DNA from: Calditrichota bacterium
GTDB taxonomy: Bacteria; Zixibacteria; MSB-5A5; GN15; FEB-12
Length of the DNA stretch: 32,923 bases
Reading direction: 5' to 3'
Assembly: GCA_008501655.1 (NCBI GenBank)
Contig: QQUK01000150.1
Coordinates: 1 to 32,923, forward strand
Positions 32,075 through 32,923 of this stretch are shown here, one piece after another. Position 1 is the stretch's first letter, and each line of letters begins with the position of its first letter. The position numbers and the translations under genes are program-made. Below the pieces are notes generated by a model. That model ran no database searches, was not told the DNA's origin, and was given only the letters and a program-made list of their open reading frames with translations.

Positions 32075-32923
32075 GAGAAATTATAAAATCTACACCATTG
32101 TAATTATAGGTCGACAGAATAATTACTTTAAACGGTGGAAAATGCAGCGATCAGAACTCACATCCCGATTTGATGAACCGCTGTACACTATATAGCAAAC
32201 TAGCCCAAAATCAGATTCTGTTATAGATACAATTTCTTTTAAACAGATTAATAAACTGTGGTGGCGTAGACTCCATACTTGCGTTATAGCACAAGAACTT
32301 ACACCCTATTGTGATCTCACTATCACATTTTTATACAATCATTAAATACTTTATGCTATGATCTGTTTATCTCTGAACGTAAGTGCCTACATACAATATG
32401 TACAGTATATTTAATATTTGTGGTTATGATATTGATACTTATATGATTTGGACATAACAGATATACATTTAGCCATTCAGACCGTAAATCGTTAACTTCA
32501 CTTAAACATTCAATAATTACACGTTTTTAATATTGTTTTTATAACATATATACTAAACACTTATTTTATCTGTTTATCACTTATTTCTCTTGACATCTAA
32601 GCATATTATAACTATTTTCATACTACAGTTACTATAACATTATATATACTAAACATTTATTTCTTTGGACGAGAGGTAATGACGATTGAACTCAATCCTA
32701 TATACATTATCGGTATAACCCTCTGTAAATAGATAAACAACATAAATATTTAGTAAAATCATTATGTTTAGTATTTGTATAAATTACCCTCTTTTTCCTA
32801 TTGAAAGGAGGTTTAAATAAGGAAAAGGGTATCAGATGATTTAGGAGCAATTAACCGGATTATAAAAAACGGATTAAGGAGATATTAGAAGATCTTATTT
32901 AAATGCATTTGCTAAAACTATAA
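32075..32923. other. Long AT-rich region without genes, with short direct and inverted repeats
   Basis: In these 849 bases I find no convincing coding sequence on either strand. A degenerate direct repeat occurs at 32541-32567 and 32634-32663 (shared ATACTAAACA-TTATTT core, 2-base indel). ATACTAAACAT at 32646-32656 has a perfect inverted copy at 32764-32774. Near the right edge, TACCCTCTTTTTCCTATT (from 32785) pairs imperfectly with AATAAGGAAAAGGGTA (from 32816). Between those arms lies a perfect ribosome-binding-like AAAGGAGGT. No terminator with a clear T tract was found after the response regulator. Confidence 0.55.
32541..32663. repeat. Pair of degenerate direct repeats about 93 bases apart
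   Basis: ATAACAT-ATATACTAAACACTTATTT (32541-32566) and a copy from 32634 with two extra bases and one mismatch. Between them TTATTTCTCTTGAC (32581-32594) resembles TTATTTCTTTGGAC (32657-32670), extending the similarity. The AT richness lowers significance. Confidence 0.4.

Overview
The window looks like chromosomal DNA from a Gram-negative, AT-rich bacterium, most likely of the Fibrobacterota-Chlorobiota-Bacteroidota (FCB) superphylum or a neighbouring lineage such as Ignavibacteria or Calditrichota. The evidence is an outer membrane (BamA-type barrel, TolC/CusC channel, lipoproteins), a Ser/Thr kinase with TolB-like and TPR domains, a 7TM-type histidine kinase, DUF134 with a NifX-like protein, and a glycine-rich RRM protein. 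This placement is inference. I see no rRNA, tRNA, CRISPR array or intact mobile element.

Layout. (1) 1-2636, minus strand: a trehalose-type operon of DUF5752 protein, TreT-like glycosyltransferase and OtsB-like phosphatase, the last cut by the window edge. (2) 2637-4710: a decayed Hsp20 3' end, a short-chain dehydrogenase with a terminator, and an RRM RNA-binding protein with a bidirectional terminator. (3) 4707-7960, minus: a soluble Ser/Thr kinase-TolB-TPR protein and an EamA/DMT exporter. (4) 8011-10638, minus: three overlapping genes for an RLAN domain, a RimK-type ATP-grasp ligase and a GNAT-C39 peptidase fusion. This is a peptide-ligation and modification cassette. (5) 10854-12148: a bacteriohemerythrin, then (minus) DUF134 and a NifX-like protein, with a 16-bp palindrome in front of DUF134. 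(6) 12414-19108, plus: a Cus-type metal efflux operon of a Cys-rich secreted protein, CusC/TolC, a CusB with five metal-binding modules, and a CusA broken by a one-base frameshift. It ends at a clear terminator. (7) 19307-32074, plus: nine tightly packed genes for a TLC-type (ATP/ADP translocase-like) carrier, a BamA-type barrel, a lipoprotein with kinase-like motifs, a PAP2 phosphatase, a 7TM histidine kinase, a second TLC carrier fused to HEAT repeats, a cNMP-binding-like domain protein, a PAS histidine kinase and a receiver protein. (8) 32075-32923: an AT-rich stretch without genes, with short repeats.

The most interesting part is region 7. Two nucleotide-carrier homologues share an operon with an envelope lipoprotein that appears to keep protein-kinase landmarks (Lys, Glu, a D-x4-N catalytic loop, and DFG), together with an exported phosphatase, an outer-membrane barrel and two paralogous histidine kinases. 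My hypothesis is an envelope phosphorylation system supplied with nucleotides across the inner membrane and controlled by its own two-component proteins. The carriers' substrate and direction, and the kinase activity, are inferred and not shown by the sequence. Region 4 is a second system of interest. It matches a known predicted family, but the normally fused RLAN and ATP-grasp halves are encoded separately.
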